The translations under genes were made by a program, and so were the position numbers. From Paludibacterium yongneupense DSM 18731 (GTDB taxonomy: Bacteria; Pseudomonadota; Gammaproteobacteria; Burkholderiales; Chromobacteriaceae), in contig NZ_KE383958.1 in NCBI RefSeq assembly GCF_000422925.1, positions 124,001 to 188,000 of the forward strand: 64,000 nucleotides of DNA. Direction: 5' to 3'. Shown in pieces: positions 11,178-20,299 of the stretch. Position 1 is the first letter of the stretch. Each line of letters starts with the position of its first letter. The notes beneath the pieces were generated by a model. That model searched no databases, was not told the DNA's origin, and worked only from the letters and a program-made list of their open reading frames with translations.

Positions 11178-12674
11178 ATGCTGCATCAATCGATAGCTTT
11201 GCCGCGCGATCTGCCGCGCCCAAAAGAACAGATTCTGGTCAATATCACGCCGCAGGAGACGCGGGTGGCTGTCCTGGAGGACGCGATCGTGCAGGAGCTG
11301 CACGTGGAACGCGCGGCCAGCCGTGGCATCGTCGGCAATATCTACCTGGGGCAGGTCAAGCGCGTGCTGCCCGGCATGCAATCCGCCTTTATCGAAATCG
11401 GGCTTGAACGCGCGGCCTTTCTTCACATCGCCGACGTGCTCGAGCAGCGGCAGCACCCCGGCGAGCCGCAGCGCATCGAAAAAATGCTGTTCGAAGGGCA
11501 GACGGTGCTGGTGCAGGTGATCAAGGACCCGATCAGCACCAAGGGGGCTCGGCTGAGCACGCAGATCAGCCTGGCCGGCCGCTTCCTCGTGCATTTGCCG
11601 CAGGAAGAACATATCGGCATCTCGCAGAAGATAGACAACGAAGAAGATCGCCTGTCGCTGCGGTCGCGCATGGAAAAGCTGCTGTCGCCCGATGCGCCGC
11701 ACGGCTATATCATCCGCACCAGCGCCGAGACCGCCGACGATGCGGCACTGGCGGCCGATATCGAGTACCTGTCGCGGCTGTGGTCCGACATCCGCACCCG
11801 GGCCAACACGCTGCCGGCGCAGTCGTTGCTGTACGAGGATCTGCCCTTGTCGGTGCGCGTGCTGCGCGACATGGTCAGCGAGTCCACCGAACAGGTGATC
11901 GTCGACTCGACCGAGAATTACAGCCGCATGGTCGATTTCGCCGAGCAATACGTGATGTCGGCGGCGAGCAAGATCCAGCGCTATAGCGGCGAGCGTCCGC
12001 TGTTCGAACTGCACGGCATCGAAGCCGAGATCGACCGCGCGCTCGCGCGTCGGGTCAATCTGAAGTTCGGTGGCTACCTGATCATCGACCAGACCGAGGC
12101 GATGACCACGATAGACGTCAATACCGGGGGCTACGTCGGCAATCGCAACTTCGACGAGACCATCTTCAAGACCAACCTGGAAGCCACGCACGCGCTTGCG
12201 CGCCAGCTGCGGCTACGCAATCTGGGCGGCATCATCATCGTCGATTTCATCGACATGGACAGCGAGGAGCACCGTTCGGCCGTGCTCAACGAACTGGCCA
12301 AATCGCTGGCGCGCGACCGTACCCGCGTCACGCTCAACGGCTTCACCAGCCTGGGGCTGGTCGAAATCACCCGCAAGCGGACGCGCGAAAGCCTGGCCCA
12401 TGTGCTGTGCGAGCCGTGTCCCATGTGCCAGAGCCGCGGCGAGATCAAGACGCCGCAGACCGTCTGCTACGAAATCCAGCGCGAAATCGTGCGCGAGGCC
12501 CGGCAGTTCGATGCCAAGGGTTTCCGCATCCTGGCCGCGCAGCCGGTGATAGACATGTTTCTGGACGAGGAGTCGCAAAGCCTGGCCCTGCTCGTCGATT
12601 TCATCGGCAAGCCGGTTTCCCTGTCGGTCGAAGCCACGTACTCGCAGGAACAGTTTGACGTAGTATTGCTATGA
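11178..12674 (+). CDS. rng: Ribonuclease G
   Basis: RNase G is the E-type endoribonuclease that matures the 16S rRNA 5' end and cleaves some mRNAs. The 498-residue protein carries an S1 domain (GNIYLGQVKRVLPGMQSAFI, about 50-70), the DNase-I-like catalytic segment with TIDVNTGGYVG and GGIIIVDFIDMDSEEHR, and the zinc-link cysteines CEPCPMC. It lacks the long C-terminal scaffold of RNase E, as expected. The ATG at 11178 gives the usual length; an in-frame GTG at 11163 would overlap the maf stop. The stop overlaps the first possible cysE start. Confidence 0.95.
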   Translation: MLHQSIALPRDLPRPKEQILVNITPQETRVAVLEDAIVQELHVERAASRGIVGNIYLGQVKRVLPGMQSAFIEIGLERAAFLHIADVLEQRQHPGEPQRIEKMLFEGQTVLVQVIKDPISTKGARLSTQISLAGRFLVHLPQEEHIGISQKIDNEEDRLSLRSRMEKLLSPDAPHGYIIRTSAETADDAALAADIEYLSRLWSDIRTRANTLPAQSLLYEDLPLSVRVLRDMVSESTEQVIVDSTENYSRMVDFAEQYVMSAASKIQRYSGERPLFELHGIEAEIDRALARRVNLKFGGYLIIDQTEAMTTIDVNTGGYVGNRNFDETIFKTNLEATHALARQLRLRNLGGIIIVDFIDMDSEEHRSAVLNELAKSLARDRTRVTLNGFTSLGLVEITRKRTRESLAHVLCEPCPMCQSRGEIKTPQTVCYEIQREIVREARQFDAKGFRILAAQPVIDMFLDEESQSLALLVDFIGKPVSLSVEATYSQEQFDVVLL

Positions 12675-12703
12675 GGCGTCCGATGCCGTTGCGGAGTAAA
12701 TCG

Positions 12704-13486
12704 ATGTCCGATACCGACCAAGATCCCTTGTGGGAAACCATACGGTGCGAGGCGGCCCAAGCGGCCCGCACCGAGCCCCTGCTGGCCAGCTTCTTGCATA
12801 TGACCGTGCTGCGCCACGGCTCGCTGGAAGACGTGCTCGCCTTCCACCTGTCGAGCAAACTGGCCAGCCCGGTGATGGATGCCCGTGCGTTGATGGAACT
12901 GTTCTGCGAGGCGCTGCGCAGCGAGCCCTCCATCTGTACTGCGATGCGCAACGATATCCGTGCCTGCTACGATCGCGACCCGGCCTGCGATCTGTATTCG
13001 ATCCCCTTGCTCTACTTCAAAGGGTTCCACGCCTTGCAGAGCCAGCGCATCATGCATTGGCTGTGGAATAACGACCGGCGCACGCTGGCCTATTTCCTGC
13101 AAAACCGCATTTCTGAAGTGACCGGCGCCGATATCCACCCGGCGGCGCGCTTTGGCGAAGGCGTGATGCTGGACCACGGCACCGGCATCGTGGTCGGCGA
13201 GACGGCGGTGGTCGGCAATAACGTTTCCATTCTGCAAGGGGTGACGCTCGGCGGTTCGGGCAAGGAATCCGGCGATCGCCATCCCAAGATCGCCGACGGC
13301 GTGATGCTGGGGGCCGGCGCCTCCATCCTGGGCAATATCCGCGTCGGTCGCTGTGCGAAGGTCGGCGCTGGCAGCGTGGTGCTGGAAGATGTGCCTGCGC
13401 ATTGCACCGTGGTCGGGGTGCCGGCGCGCATCGTGCGCCAGGACGTGCCGGGTACGCCTGCACTGGAGATGGATCAGCGCGTTTAG
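12704..13486 (+). CDS. cysE: Serine O-acetyltransferase
   Basis: CysE acetylates serine from acetyl-CoA to give O-acetylserine, the carbon skeleton for cysteine. The N-terminal helical domain (residues 1-140) is followed by a left-handed hexapeptide-repeat helix with the catalytic stretch MLDHGTGIVVGETAVVG and the acetyl-CoA loop GVTLGGSGKESGDRHPKI. I use the ATG at 12704 (MSDTDQDPLWETIR), which has GGAG about 8 bases upstream; an ATG at 12671 overlapping the rng stop would add 11 residues. Together with the nearby sulfate importer it forms part of the window's cysteine supply, though it sits in the rng transcript. Confidence 0.95.
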   Translation: MSDTDQDPLWETIRCEAAQAARTEPLLASFLHMTVLRHGSLEDVLAFHLSSKLASPVMDARALMELFCEALRSEPSICTAMRNDIRACYDRDPACDLYSIPLLYFKGFHALQSQRIMHWLWNNDRRTLAYFLQNRISEVTGADIHPAARFGEGVMLDHGTGIVVGETAVVGNNVSILQGVTLGGSGKESGDRHPKIADGVMLGAGASILGNIRVGRCAKVGAGSVVLEDVPAHCTVVGVPARIVRQDVPGTPALEMDQRV

Positions 13487-13587
13487 CGGACGGCACGCCG
13501 AGTGCCGGCCCGCCTGCTGCGCAAAACGCACGGATCGGGCTCCCGCTCTGTTAAAATCGGGGTTTCGACGATTCTTCCGTGGCGACA

Positions 13588-15738
13588 ATGAGCTCAGATC
13601 TTCTGGCAGGTCTCAATCCCGAACAACTCCGCGCCGTAACGTGGCCCGCGCGTTCTGCGCTGGTGCTGGCAGGGGCCGGAAGCGGCAAGACCCGGGTGCT
13701 GACGACTCGCATCGCCTGGCTGATCCAGAGCGGGCAGGTCAGCCCGGCCGGCGTGCTGGCGGTGACGTTTACCAACAAGGCCGCGCGCGAAATGCAGACC
13801 CGGCTGTCCACGCAATTGCCCGTCAACATCAAGAGCATGTGGATCGGGACATTCCACGGTTTGTGCAACCGGTTTTTGCGCATCCATCACCGCGACGCCG
13901 GCTTGCCGCAGACGTTCCAGATTCTGGACAGCGCCGATCAGCAGGCGGTCGTCAAGCGGCTGCTGAAGAGCCTCGAGCTTTCCGACGAAAAATTCCCGCC
14001 GCGCGCCGTGCAGCAATTCATCAATGGCAACAAGGAGGCCGGACGCCGCGCCGACACGCTGGATGCGGCGGACGCGTATACGCGCAAGCTGGTCGAAGTC
14101 TACGCCGCCTATGACGCCCAGTGCCGGCGCGAAGGCGTGGTCGATTTCGCCGAGTTGCTGCTGCGCAGCTACGAGGTGCTCAGCGCCAACCAGGCTTTGT
14201 GCGAGCATTATCGCGAGCGTTTCCATCACATTCTTGTCGACGAATTCCAGGATACCAATCGCCTGCAATACAAGTGGCTGACCCTGCTGGCCGGGCGTGA
14301 CAACGCGGTATTCGCCGTCGGCGACGATGATCAGTCCATCTACGCCTTCCGGGGGGCCGAAGTCGGCAATATGCGGTCGCTGCTTTCCGATTACGGCATC
14401 GGCGAACCGGTGCGGCTGGAGCAGAACTACCGCTCGATGGGGACCATCCTCAAGGCGGCCAACGCGCTGATCGAGCGCAACGACGGCCGTCTGGGCAAGA
14501 ACCTGTGGACCGAGGCGGGAGAGGGCGAGCCGATCCGCACGTATCAGGCCTGGTCCGATGGCGACGAGGCCGAGTTCATCGTCGACGAAGTGCGCGCGTT
14601 GAAACGCGAAGGCGCTTCTCTGGTCGACATCGCCCTGCTTTATCGTTCCAATGCGCAGTCGCGCGTGCTTGAACACGCGCTGGTCAACGCGGGCTTGCCC
14701 TATCGCGTCTACGGCGGCTTGCGTTTCTTCGAGCGCCAGGAGGTCAAGCACGCGCTTGCCTATCTGCGCCTGATTGCGAACCCCGAAGACGACAATGCCC
14801 TGCTGCGCGTGATCAACGTTCCCGCACGCGGCATCGGTGCCCGCACCGTGGAAACGTTGCAGGTCAATGCGCGCGAGCAGGGTTTGCCGCTGTGGCAGGT
14901 TGCCTGCGCCGCAGGCGGCGGCCGCAGTGCGGCCAGCCTCGGTCGCTTCGTGCTGTTGATCGAGTCGATGCGGCAGCGTGCGGAAGGCTTGTCTCTGGCC
15001 GAGTGCGTGAGCCTGGCCATTGCCGATTCCGGCTTGCGCGAAATGTACGAACAGGATCGCAAGGATGGCGAGGAGCGCATCGCCAACCTGGATGAGCTGG
15101 TCAATGCGGCTGCCGGCTTCATCGCCGACGAACGCGAGATGGCGGTGATCGAGTTTCTCGGTGCCGCATCGCTCGAAGCGGGCGAACACCAGGCCGAGGC
15201 CGGACAGGACGCGCTGCAGTTGATGACGGTGCATGCGGCCAAGGGGCTGGAATTCGATGCCGTGTTCGTCACCGGACTCGAAGAAGGGCTGTTCCCGCAT
15301 GAAAACAGTTTCAACGATCAAAAAGGGCTGGAAGAAGAACGGCGGCTGATGTACGTTGCAGTCACGCGCGCGCGCAAGCGGCTATACCTGAGTTGTGCTC
15401 AGGCACGGATGCTGCATGGCCAGAGCCGTTTTCCGATCCGCTCGCGCTTTTTCGACGAGATACCGGAAGAACTGGTGCACGAGCTGTCGCCGAAACCGCG
15501 TCCCGAAGCGCCGCCGCGGCCGCCTGCGCGAGCACCGTGGCACAATACGGCCGCGCCGCTGAGTTCGCACGACTATATGGGTTTCCGCATCGGGCAGTCG
15601 GTCGGCCATGCCAAGTTCGGACTGGGTGTGGTGGTGAATGCGGAAGGCGCGGGGGACGATGTGCGGCTGCAAATCAACTTCGCCGAGCAGGGATTGAAGT
15701 GGCTGGATCTTAGATATGCGCGACTCACGGCCGAATAA
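13588..15738 (+). CDS. uvrD: DNA helicase II (UvrD), SF1
   Basis: UvrD unwinds DNA 3' to 5' in nucleotide-excision and mismatch repair. The 716-residue protein shows SF1A motifs in order: Q-motif LNPEQLRAVTW, Walker A GAGSGKTR, motif Ia VTFTNKAAREM, Walker B VDEFQDTN, motif III GDDDQSIYAFRGA, motif IV LEQNYRS, motif V TVHAAKGLEFD and motif VI YVAVTRARKRL. The tail ends in the family-typical IGQSVGHAKFGLGVVVNAEGAG stretch, shortened here. UvrD is favoured over Rep because of that tail. A GTG three codons upstream is an alternative start. Confidence 0.93.
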   Translation: MSSDLLAGLNPEQLRAVTWPARSALVLAGAGSGKTRVLTTRIAWLIQSGQVSPAGVLAVTFTNKAAREMQTRLSTQLPVNIKSMWIGTFHGLCNRFLRIHHRDAGLPQTFQILDSADQQAVVKRLLKSLELSDEKFPPRAVQQFINGNKEAGRRADTLDAADAYTRKLVEVYAAYDAQCRREGVVDFAELLLRSYEVLSANQALCEHYRERFHHILVDEFQDTNRLQYKWLTLLAGRDNAVFAVGDDDQSIYAFRGAEVGNMRSLLSDYGIGEPVRLEQNYRSMGTILKAANALIERNDGRLGKNLWTEAGEGEPIRTYQAWSDGDEAEFIVDEVRALKREGASLVDIALLYRSNAQSRVLEHALVNAGLPYRVYGGLRFFERQEVKHALAYLRLIANPEDDNALLRVINVPARGIGARTVETLQVNAREQGLPLWQVACAAGGGRSAASLGRFVLLIESMRQRAEGLSLAECVSLAIADSGLREMYEQDRKDGEERIANLDELVNAAAGFIADEREMAVIEFLGAASLEAGEHQAEAGQDALQLMTVHAAKGLEFDAVFVTGLEEGLFPHENSFNDQKGLEEERRLMYVAVTRARKRLYLSCAQARMLHGQSRFPIRSRFFDEIPEELVHELSPKPRPEAPPRPPARAPWHNTAAPLSSHDYMGFRIGQSVGHAKFGLGVVVNAEGAGDDVRLQINFAEQGLKWLDLRYARLTAE

Positions 15739-15773
15739 GCGGTCGCGGGACAGAATCATTCGAACGGAGCGCG

Positions 15774-17462
15774 ATGGAACAACAGTTTCCCCTGCCGGGT
15801 AGCGGCGAGCAATCCGGCCATGCCGCACACGAGGATCCGTATTCCCGGCGGCTGTTTCTGGTTGTGGACAGCGTGCCGGAGATGCAGCGCGCGCTGGCGA
15901 TGACCCTGTCGTCGTTCGGCGCCGATAAGGTCGAGTTCGCGAGCAAGGCCGGGGACGCGCTGGCCAAGATGAGCCGTTACGATTTCGATGTGGTGTTGTG
16001 CGACTATGACCTCGGCAGTGGTTACGACGGGCTCTATCTGTTCGAGGAGGTCAAGGAACGCAATCTGATCAAACAGTCCTGCGTGTTCATGATCGTGACC
16101 GGCGAGAGGCGCGCGCCGCGCGTGATTTCCGCTGCCGAACTGGCTCCGGACGACTATTTGCTCAAGCCGTTCACCGGCGAGGTGCTGCGGCTGCGACTGA
16201 ATAAAGCGATGCGCCGGCGCGAGGCATTCCGGCCCATCGACGAAGCGATCATGCGCAACGAATACCTGCTCGCGATCGAGACCTGCGACGGAAAGATCGC
16301 CGAGCGCGGCGAATTCACCCTCGATTTCATGAAGCTGAAAGGCTCGCTCGCGCTGAAAATCGGCGACTTCGACACGGCGCGCGGACTCTACCTCGACGTG
16401 CTGCGCATCAAGGGTGTGGCCTGGGCCAAGCTGGGCCTGGCCAAGGCTCTGACCGGTCTGCGACAGTACGACGAAGCGCGCATGTTGTTCGAAGAGGTGC
16501 TGGCCGACAACGACAGGGTTATGGAGGCATATGACTGGCTCGCGCAACTCGCGCGTGGCAGTCACGATCTGGCGCGCGCGCAGGACGTGCTGGCGCGCGC
16601 AACCGAGCTGTCGCCGGTGGTGATCCGCCGTCAGCAGCAACTGGCCGAAGTGGCGCTGTTGAACAATGATCTCGATACCGCGCTCAAGGCGAGCAGCGAG
16701 GCGCTGGAAATCGCCAAATATACCTGGCATCGCAGCCCGACCCAGTATGCGATGGTGGCCCGGGTCCAGCTCGAGCTGGGCGAAGCCGGCAGTGCCGGAC
16801 GCACCTTGTCCAATCTGCGGCGAGACTATCGCTACAACGAGGCCGGCGCATGGATGGCCGATGTCGTCGACAGCCAGATCCAGCTCAAGGCGGGCAATCG
16901 CAACCGGGCGGAGCAGTTGCTGGGGCTGGCCGAGGAAAGGCTGGCCGGGCTGACGGGGCAGTTGACGCCCGAGGCGCAGATGGAGTTCGCGCGCGCCTGT
17001 TACCAGCAGGGGAAACACGCGGCCGGCGACGAGACGATGCGCGCCCTCGTGCGCAACCATCACGATGACGAGAGCCTGCTGGCGCGGATGGGCGATGTGT
17101 TCGAGCAGGTTGGGCGCGGCGAAAACGGCCGCCAACTGATCGCCGAAAACGTGCAGTCGGTGGTCGATCTCAACAACGTGGCGGTGCGCGAGGCGCAGGC
17201 GGGGCAGCTGGATGCCGCGCTTGAACGCTTCGCGCGTGCGCATACCGAAATGCCGTACAACATTCAGGTGATGCTCAATCTAGTCAATGCCACGATGGCT
17301 TATGTTCATCGCAATGGCTGGCATGAGAGCCATATGCGGCGGGCCAGCGAGATGTTGCAGCGCGTGCGCGAAGTCGCGCCAGCGAACAACAAATTCCAGA
17401 AAATGCTGCAGTCGTGGCGTATTTTGACCGAAAAACTGGGCAAGCCGCACTGGGGCGTCTGA
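15774..17462 (+). CDS. Response-regulator receiver protein with TPR repeats
   Basis: Residues 25-145 form a CheY-like receiver: LFLVVDSVPEMQRAL, the phospho-acceptor aspartate in VVLCDYDLGSGYDG, MIVTGERR and the conserved lysine in LLKPFTG. The first acidic pocket has only one Asp (VVDS), so metal binding may be altered. Residues 170-560 are helical repeats of TPR type, such as AWAKLGLAKALTGLRQYDEA and QMEFARACYQQGKHA. No DNA-binding or enzymatic output domain is visible, so it probably signals by protein contact. It is followed 51 bp later by a diguanylate cyclase gene on the same strand, which may be a partner. No specific function can be named. Confidence 0.8.
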   Translation: MEQQFPLPGSGEQSGHAAHEDPYSRRLFLVVDSVPEMQRALAMTLSSFGADKVEFASKAGDALAKMSRYDFDVVLCDYDLGSGYDGLYLFEEVKERNLIKQSCVFMIVTGERRAPRVISAAELAPDDYLLKPFTGEVLRLRLNKAMRRREAFRPIDEAIMRNEYLLAIETCDGKIAERGEFTLDFMKLKGSLALKIGDFDTARGLYLDVLRIKGVAWAKLGLAKALTGLRQYDEARMLFEEVLADNDRVMEAYDWLAQLARGSHDLARAQDVLARATELSPVVIRRQQQLAEVALLNNDLDTALKASSEALEIAKYTWHRSPTQYAMVARVQLELGEAGSAGRTLSNLRRDYRYNEAGAWMADVVDSQIQLKAGNRNRAEQLLGLAEERLAGLTGQLTPEAQMEFARACYQQGKHAAGDETMRALVRNHHDDESLLARMGDVFEQVGRGENGRQLIAENVQSVVDLNNVAVREAQAGQLDAALERFARAHTEMPYNIQVMLNLVNATMAYVHRNGWHESHMRRASEMLQRVREVAPANNKFQKMLQSWRILTEKLGKPHWGV

Positions 17463-17513
17463 ACCGGTGCGTCCCCCGTTTTTCTCATTTCCCGGCGCGA
17501 ACGAGGTCTGCCC

Positions 17514-18884
17514 ATGCGCATGAAGCCGCTCCATCTTGCCTCTGCGCTGCTATGGCTGGTGTTGAGCGGCCTGATCGCGCAGGCCTTCGTCAATCGCGCC
17601 GTGTCCCGCGCAGATCAGCGTCTCCAGTCTCTCGCCGACCGGCTTGGCGGCGAGCTGGCGCTGCAATGGCAGAGCGGGTCGGCGCTACTCGATAGCTATG
17701 CCATTCTCGACGGGATGAGCGGCGCGCCGCGCGGAAAGACCGGACGCGACGCTGGCGGAGACCTGTTGCGCGGAAGCGGCAAGGCCGGTCTCGCTTTGCT
17801 GCGGGCAGAGGATTTCGCGACAGCCGACTATGTCGCGGTGGCCTCCGTGGATGGGTCGGTCCGCCCCGACCCCGCTGTCGGCGCGATGGTGCGCGCGACC
17901 GGCCGCGCCCTGGTGCGAGGCGCGGGTGTTGCCGTCTCGCCGCCTTTTGTCGCGGCTGGCGGCCGGCGCGTTTACCTGCGGCTGCGGCCACGAGCGGCTG
18001 CGACGGCTCAGGGGCCGCGAGCCGTCATCGCGGTGTTGGCTGCGGCCGACGCCTTGACGCCGGACCTGAAGGCCCTGCCGGCCGGGGCTGGCGTGCGTCT
18101 GAGTCTGGCGCCGGGCGCGCACGCGGCTGCCGGGGCGGGCTTTTTCGAGCGTCGCGCATTCGATGGCGGCTGGCTGGCGCGCCGCTTGCTGCCACGGCTC
18201 GAGGCCGAACGCCATCCCGCGATGACCGCCCCGATGCTGCGGCTGGACTGGCAGCCGGGCTTCGAGATTGTCGACGGCTTCGAGTGGGCGGCGATGAGTT
18301 GCCTGTCGCTGGCGCTGTCCGGTCTGCTGGTGTTCGCACCCGCCGTACGTCGCCACTGCCGCGGCGACCGTTTCGAGCATGAGATGCGCGAGTTTTACCA
18401 GGCCAACCACGACCGCTTGACGGGGTTGGCCAATCGCAATCTGTTTTATGACCGCATGCAGCATGCCATTGCGCGTCTGCAGCGCAACGGACGTCAGCTG
18501 GCGATCGTGTTTCTCGATCTTGACCGCTTCACCGCCGTCAACGACACGCTCGGCCAGGCGGGCGGAGACCAGGTGTTGCGTTCGGTCGCCGGGCGGATGC
18601 GGACGTGTTTGCGCGGCGAGGACACGGTGGCCCGTTTCGGCGGCGACGAATTCGTGGTCATGCTTGAAGATATCGGCGGTTATCAGCAGGTCGAACGCGT
18701 GCTGGCGCGGTTGAAGCAGGAACTGGAACGTCCCTATGCGCTGGAAGATGGCCGCTCGCTGCAATTGGGGGTCAGCATCGGGACGGCCTACTACCCCGAC
18801 GACGGAGAACGGGTCGAAGAATTGCTGACGGCCGCCGATCGCGCCATGTACGGCGACCGGCACGAGCCGGTCATTGTGCTCTGA
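17514..18884 (+). CDS. Membrane-bound diguanylate cyclase (GGDEF)
   Basis: The protein makes cyclic di-GMP. Two membrane segments, LHLASALLWLVLSGLIAQAF near the N-terminus and AMSCLSLALSGLLVFAPAV near residue 270, enclose a periplasmic domain of about 230 residues of unknown type. The cytoplasmic cyclase domain begins DRLTGLANRNLFYDRM and has an intact GGDEF active site at 376-380. An RGED inhibitory I-site lies at 367-370, exactly five residues before it, so product feedback is expected. There is no EAL domain. It probably belongs with the upstream receiver-TPR gene. It is 14 kb from the Sia-like operon, so a link with that is speculative. Confidence 0.92.
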   Translation: MRMKPLHLASALLWLVLSGLIAQAFVNRAVSRADQRLQSLADRLGGELALQWQSGSALLDSYAILDGMSGAPRGKTGRDAGGDLLRGSGKAGLALLRAEDFATADYVAVASVDGSVRPDPAVGAMVRATGRALVRGAGVAVSPPFVAAGGRRVYLRLRPRAAATAQGPRAVIAVLAAADALTPDLKALPAGAGVRLSLAPGAHAAAGAGFFERRAFDGGWLARRLLPRLEAERHPAMTAPMLRLDWQPGFEIVDGFEWAAMSCLSLALSGLLVFAPAVRRHCRGDRFEHEMREFYQANHDRLTGLANRNLFYDRMQHAIARLQRNGRQLAIVFLDLDRFTAVNDTLGQAGGDQVLRSVAGRMRTCLRGEDTVARFGGDEFVVMLEDIGGYQQVERVLARLKQELERPYALEDGRSLQLGVSIGTAYYPDDGERVEELLTAADRAMYGDRHEPVIVL

Positions 18885-18929
18885 ATGGCCGTGCATCGGT
18901 TACACTAGCGAAAACAGAAGGAGAATCGG

Positions 18930-19109
18930 ATGTACGTTTCGGAATTCACCAAGTTCATGGATGAGTACCTTGAGCAGCACCCGGCCGTCGACAGCGAGCG
19001 CCGCGAGCTGCGTTTGAAGCTGTGGGATACGACGCTGGACCTGGACGATCAGCGCCGCTGGAAGGAATCGCGCGTCGCGCAGAAGCCCTACGTCTATCAG
19101 CCCGACTGA
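18930..19109 (+). CDS. DUF3460 family small protein
   Basis: A 59-residue protein starts at the ATG at 18930 with GGAG 5 bases upstream (gaaggagaatcgg). It begins MYVSEFTKFMDEYLEQHPAV and ends RVAQKPYVYQPD, which fits the DUF3460 family of small betaproteobacterial proteins. It is highly charged, with no signal peptide or membrane segment. The function is unknown. It lies 8 bp upstream of the O-methyltransferase and is likely co-transcribed with it. Confidence 0.8.
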   Translation: MYVSEFTKFMDEYLEQHPAVDSERRELRLKLWDTTLDLDDQRRWKESRVAQKPYVYQPD

Positions 19110-19117
19110 ACGCTGCC

Positions 19118-19783
19118 ATGACCCGTCGTACCGTGGCGCTGGATGGCGCCCTGAGTGAATACCTGTTGCAAATCGGATTGACCGAAACGCCGGTGATGCG
19201 CGAACTGCGCGAATTTACGGCGACGCATCGCCAGGCCAAGATGCAGATCGCCCCGGAGCAGGGGCAGTTTCTCGGCTGGCTTGCGCAACTGACCGGCGTG
19301 CGCCGCTACCTGGAAATCGGTGTCTTCACCGGTTATAGCACCCTGGCCGTGGCGCAGGCGATGCAGGCCGACGGAACGGCGGTGGCCTGTGACATCACGC
19401 CGGCCTTTACCGACATCGCGCGCGAATACTGGCAGCGGGCAGGGGTGGCCGACCGTATCGAATTGCGGCTGCAGGCGGCGCTCGATACGCTGGATGCCCT
19501 GCTGGCCGAGGGGCAGGCAGACAGCTTCGACCTTGCGTTGATCGATGCCGATAAGCCGAATTACCGTGCGTATTTCGAAGCCTGCCTGAAGCTGGTGCGT
19601 CGCGGTGGCGTGATCGCCATCGATAATGTCTTTCTCTCCGGTCGTGCGATGGCGCCGCAGCCGCAGGACCCGCCCGGCGTTCATCTGATCCATGCGTTCA
19701 ACGCCGAGTTGGTGCGCGATCCGCGAGTGCGGCTGTGCGTGCTGCCCATGGGCGACGGCATGACGCTGGCGACGAGATTGTGA
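19118..19783 (+). CDS. SAM-dependent O-methyltransferase (CCoAOMT/COMT-like)
   Basis: The 221-residue protein is a class I methyltransferase of the caffeoyl-CoA/catechol O-methyltransferase family. The SAM site is YLEIGVFTGYSTLAVAQAM, with the acidic ribose-binding segment AVACDITP. The metal-site residues lie in DLALIDADKPNYRAYFEACL and AIDNVFLSG. The C-terminal LPMGDGMTLATRL matches the family end. The bacterial substrate is unknown; such enzymes act on catechol-like small molecules with Mg2+. It starts 8 bp after the DUF3460 gene, and the tol cluster follows after 114 bp. Confidence 0.85.
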   Translation: MTRRTVALDGALSEYLLQIGLTETPVMRELREFTATHRQAKMQIAPEQGQFLGWLAQLTGVRRYLEIGVFTGYSTLAVAQAMQADGTAVACDITPAFTDIAREYWQRAGVADRIELRLQAALDTLDALLAEGQADSFDLALIDADKPNYRAYFEACLKLVRRGGVIAIDNVFLSGRAMAPQPQDPPGVHLIHAFNAELVRDPRVRLCVLPMGDGMTLATRL

Positions 19784-19897
19784 CGCGCATCCGCGTGCTG
19801 CGGAACTTTTCCCGGTTCTCGCAACTCAAAGAACCTTGCCTTCAATCGAATTCTTTACGGCCGCGGAGCACTCTCCCCGTCGGAATTTTCCCCAGAC

Positions 19898-20299
19898 ATG
19901 CTCAATCGTAGACCCCGCCGCCAAATGAACCAGATGAACGTTGTGCCTTATATCGACGTCATGCTGGTTTTGCTGGTGATCTTCATGGTGACGACGCCTA
20001 TGTTTTCCCCCGGCGTCGTCGACGTTCCCAGCGTATCGCACGCCAGAGCGATGGATTCGCATCCCGTTGAAATCGTAATGGACCGTGCCGATCGCATCGT
20101 CGTGCGTAGCGGCAGCGCGCCCGATGCGACTGTCGCATCGGCCGAGGAACTGGCCGATCTCGTACGGAGCATGGCTGCGAACGATCAGCCGTTCGCGATC
20201 TCGGCCAGCCGGGAGCTTAAATACGCAGACGTGATCAAAGTCGCGGATGCCTTGCACAAGGCCGGCATCAAACGCGTGGCCTTGACGGTGAAGCAATGA
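19898..20299 (+). CDS. tolR: Tol-Pal system protein TolR
   Basis: TolR is the ExbD-like stator subunit of the proton-driven Tol motor in the inner membrane. The 133-residue protein has one membrane helix (VVPYIDVMLVLLVIFMVTTPM) containing the essential channel aspartate, and a periplasmic domain ending VIKVADALHKAGIKRVALTVKQ. ExbD is excluded by context, since tolA, tolB, pal and cpoB follow. The ATG at 19898 lacks a clear Shine-Dalgarno site. No tolQ lies upstream: only 114 bp separate it from a methyltransferase gene. The stop overlaps the tolA start in ATGA. Confidence 0.92.
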   Translation: MLNRRPRRQMNQMNVVPYIDVMLVLLVIFMVTTPMFSPGVVDVPSVSHARAMDSHPVEIVMDRADRIVVRSGSAPDATVASAEELADLVRSMAANDQPFAISASRELKYADVIKVADALHKAGIKRVALTVKQ

